Shown here in pieces: positions 61,301-64,000 of a DNA stretch of 64,000 nucleotides. Source of the DNA: Mauremys mutica. Lineage: Eukaryota; Chordata; Testudines; Geoemydidae. A program made the position numbers and the translations under genes. Location: positions 13,797,105 through 13,861,104 of the forward strand of contig NC_059081.1 in assembly GCF_020497125.1 (NCBI RefSeq). Direction: 5' to 3'. Each line of letters starts with the position of its first letter. The stretch's first letter is position 1. Under the pieces are notes generated by a model. The model ran no database searches, was not told the origin of the DNA, and saw only the letters and a list, made by a program, of their open reading frames with translations.

Positions 61301-61770
61301 CTCACAGTATCGAGATTTCAAATTCTATTCTCTCTAGGTTCTTACACCATCACTGGGGTATATAAGCACCTAAAATGGTTAATATGTTCTAATTATGATT
61401 ATAGTGGTAGTTCTTCCTATACTTAGTATGATCCCAGAATGACATATGCTTAGGGGTTTAGATATAAAAAAAGGACAAACTGCATGATTTTGGATGTGAA
61501 ATTCATTTTCAGTGCTTTAATTACTTAATCTGAGACTAAAGGGTGTATTGGATATGCTGTCCTAAGCCTGATTGTACATTGGGTCACATGGGAATTTAGC
61601 TTGATGTAAACCGGGCCCAATAATGAGAGTATGGATACAGGGAAAGAGCAGAAACAAGATATATTTTACTACAAGATTAACTGCAATCTTGAAATTGACT
61701 CTACATAACAAACCAATGAACACCATACATAATGTTATTGTGCAGTTAAAACAACATGGGCACAAAGATG
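58380..61770. other. AT-rich intergenic sequence, mostly unrecognised
   Basis: About 3.4 kb without a gene. A CT microsatellite lies at about 60024-60045. A possible degraded palindromic repeat with GGGCCAGCTCAAGGCCCT sits near 60280-60300. Otherwise unique AT-rich DNA. Confidence 0.4.
60024..60045. repeat. (CT)n microsatellite
   Basis: About 11 uninterrupted CT units. Confidence 0.9.
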
Positions 61771-61773
61771 AAT

Positions 61774-61838
61774 GAGCAAATTCTCTTCTGATGTAACTAT
61801 TGACTTTGGTGGAGTTATGCCAGGAGGAAATTTGGCCT
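61774..61838. mobile_element. Palindromic MITE-like element
   Basis: The left arm GAGCAAATTCTCTTCTGATG then TAACT pairs imperfectly with the right arm GGAGTTATGCCAGGAGGAAA then TTTGGCC. It is a small foldback with the ATTGACTT core seen elsewhere in the window. Confidence 0.45.
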
Positions 61839-61844
61839 GTAGTC

Positions 61845-64000
61845 TCACATGCAGTCTACTGGAGTTTCACCCTGCAGAATGTATTTATAAAGATCTAATA
61901 AACCTTATATATGAAATATTTTAATTATATTAATTTATTATTATACATATAGTGGATGGCTTTCAGATACCACATAAGGATTACAGTCTAAAGTTCTTGA
62001 AACTTCCTTTGAAATTGTTTAAAAAGATATATCAAGAAGAATGTAGTGCTGGTTTATGTTAAAACAAAAATGATATCAAATTGTCTAGAGTTAAAGTGGC
62101 TAATTCCAAATTCAGCTTTCAGTTTTCTTTAAAGCATTACAAATACAAAGTTAAGATTTCATGCTTTGCATAATCTCAGTTTTTTTCCATTGCTTTTTGT
62201 CATTTTAGACTGCTGAAAAGTGAAAAGAAAATGTACTGATTATTTGCAGTAAGTTAATTTTCTTAGAGCAAATTGTAGGACTTTTACAAAAATAGGCAAA
62301 GTTACAGTTTAAGTGTTGGTGGAGGTTTAATAATCTGAATTGCATAAAAAAACTTATTTGGATTTAGTTCAAAAGTATATTATATTTATAAACTTTTGGT
62401 TTTTGTTGGGAAAAAGTAATTAACAAACAAAGAAAAAGAAACTCTAAAAACAATTCAAGGCCAGTAGAAGAGTTAATAACCTTTAAAAGAGCAAATGCAG
62501 TTTTTTGCTCAATAAAGCTACCAATGTAAAGCCATAAAGTTAGCAATATGTGTACATTTCAAAATATATTTGAGTAAATCTCAACTCAGAAGTATTTCAT
62601 CCTCATAACACAAAGGAAAAGAACTTTAATTTCAAATAATCAACAAACATTATATAAATCTAATAAAATGTTAAGAATATTTAGGTTTCTTCAGCAGATT
62701 GTGATATTAAATGAAAAAGTTAAATTACAATCAGTCATTGAAACAATAGCACTACAGGTGAAATACACACAACACTCTTTTTTGGCACGGGGAAAAGGAA
62801 TTTAAAAGGTTTCCTTTTTTAACACAGTTTTCAATTTTGAATATTTTTCCCTTTATTGGAATACTAAACTACTTACATCATAGCCACTTAAAACTTTGAT
62901 TAAAATACCACAAATATCAAGCAAAGGGCACTATTCAGAATGGAACATCTACACCGAGTTGTGAAAGCATAGTAATAATATAAGGAATAAGCTGTGTAAA
63001 AATTCCTGTGTCTACTTATGTTACAAAATTGTATATGGTAAATAGCCTGAACAAATGCTCATCAGAATTACATTTTTATTCTACCTTATTCTGCAAAACT
63101 AATTTGTGAATGACCTTAAAGATAGACGATTTGTTAATTTGCAGATGTCTCTCCACTTTTCTTTCTGCATCTGTCTATTTGAGGAGATATACATTTACAA
63201 ACTGTATGTACATGCACAAAATATATCTATCTTAGGCATTTCTTGATCACTCATCATCATAGTATTTAAGAGCTAAATACATGTATTAAACACACATGCC
63301 CACACGCAAATGCCAAATATACATGCATATCTACTAGACATCCAATAAAATATATATTGTAAAAAAACAAACGTGATTTCAAAGATTTGAAGACAGCCAT
63401 GATGACAGTATATATTACTGTTAAATTCATGAAGGCACATCTGCAAAACAGACTAGGGACATACCTGTAAATCTTTTCTAGGAAGTGGAAGGTAAATATT
63501 TTTTATTTGCCAGAAATATGTGAAAAAAGTATCTATGATTTTACAATCAGTTACTAGGATAATTTTAAAAAGAATACATTAGCTTTTTTTTCTTAACATC
63601 TCTAGAGTATGCAGTATTGACTTTAGTTTAACGGGCTAAGTCATTGGTAATTTAAAACTGTTCCTATTGGTGTGAATATTCACAACATAGAGTAACCTTG
63701 CAAACAAAAACAAATTTGTTAGCGGATCTTTTTAATGATGTTTTGATTCTCTTTTGGCAATTAAAATTAGATGCTCGGTATCTATGTGCTTGTTTAATAT
63801 TTTCCTTGCTGTTGTAGTTCATATTTAGGAGGAATGCAGAGTTTAACCACATATGGATAAAGTTTTAGCCCTAAGGGTTTTATTATAGCAATATTCCCAT
63901 TTCAATGCATTGTCCACCATAACAGGTCTTAACCATTCATAGCTAGACAGACAAGCAGAGAAGTACAAAAATGAAACAAGCTAAGTTTAGCAGAATTTTA
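61845..64000. other. AT-rich intergenic sequence to window end
   Basis: About 2.1 kb of strongly AT-rich unique sequence. No repeat family, open frame with motifs, or RNA gene recognised. Confidence 0.4.

Noticed and set aside
1..64000. CRISPR array, operon or bacterial-type features
   Set aside because: Spliced homeobox gene, vertebrate SINEs and LINEs show nuclear vertebrate DNA; no regularly spaced direct repeats with unique spacers were seen.

Overview
The window is vertebrate nuclear DNA, and the repeats point to a cryptodiran turtle. It carries two tRNA-derived SINEs of the kind known from hidden-necked turtles, CR1 and L2-like LINE remnants, many MIR tails, Penelope-like fragments and several families of palindromic MITE-like elements. 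This organism call rests on recognising the repeats and on the engrailed protein, not on a database search.

The only intact protein gene is engrailed-1 (EN1) at the left edge, on the + strand. Exon 1 is 419-1109, a phase-1 intron follows (1110-5453), and exon 2 is 5454-5770. Together they encode 335 residues with the FFIDNIL Groucho-binding motif, the WPAW PBX-binding motif and a complete engrailed homeodomain. The gene lies in a CpG-rich domain. The 3' UTR runs to a canonical AATAAA at 6305-6310 followed by a GT-rich tract.

From about 6.35 to 64 kb I see no functional protein gene; this is a gene desert 3' of EN1. The first 10 kb (6.3-16.4 kb) is poor in repeats and has two isolated CpG-rich patches (8450-8730 and 14335-14745) that could be regulatory. 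From 16.4 kb onward unique AT-rich DNA alternates with old repeats: CR1 (about 17.0 and 19.4 kb), MIR (37.2, 38.1, 44.7, 57.8 kb), L2-like LINE (51.8-52.4 kb), SINEs (35.4 and 56.1 kb), foldback/TIR elements (28.1, 35.1, 49.7, 54.0, 57.2 kb), Penelope-like 3' ends (28.6, 48.8, 58.2 kb) and many palindromes with the core CAATGGGA or ATTGACTTCAATGG.

The most informative non-genic structure is a heavily decayed but structurally near-complete Ty3/gypsy LTR retrotransposon at about 46.1-50.1 kb. It keeps protease, reverse transcriptase, RNase H and integrase remnants in order between two diverged LTRs, and it has been interrupted by a Penelope-like fragment and a MITE. The second is a Penelope-like 3' end at 58.2 kb with a 14-bp target duplication and a mutated hammerhead-ribozyme core. 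I found no clearly new biological system.
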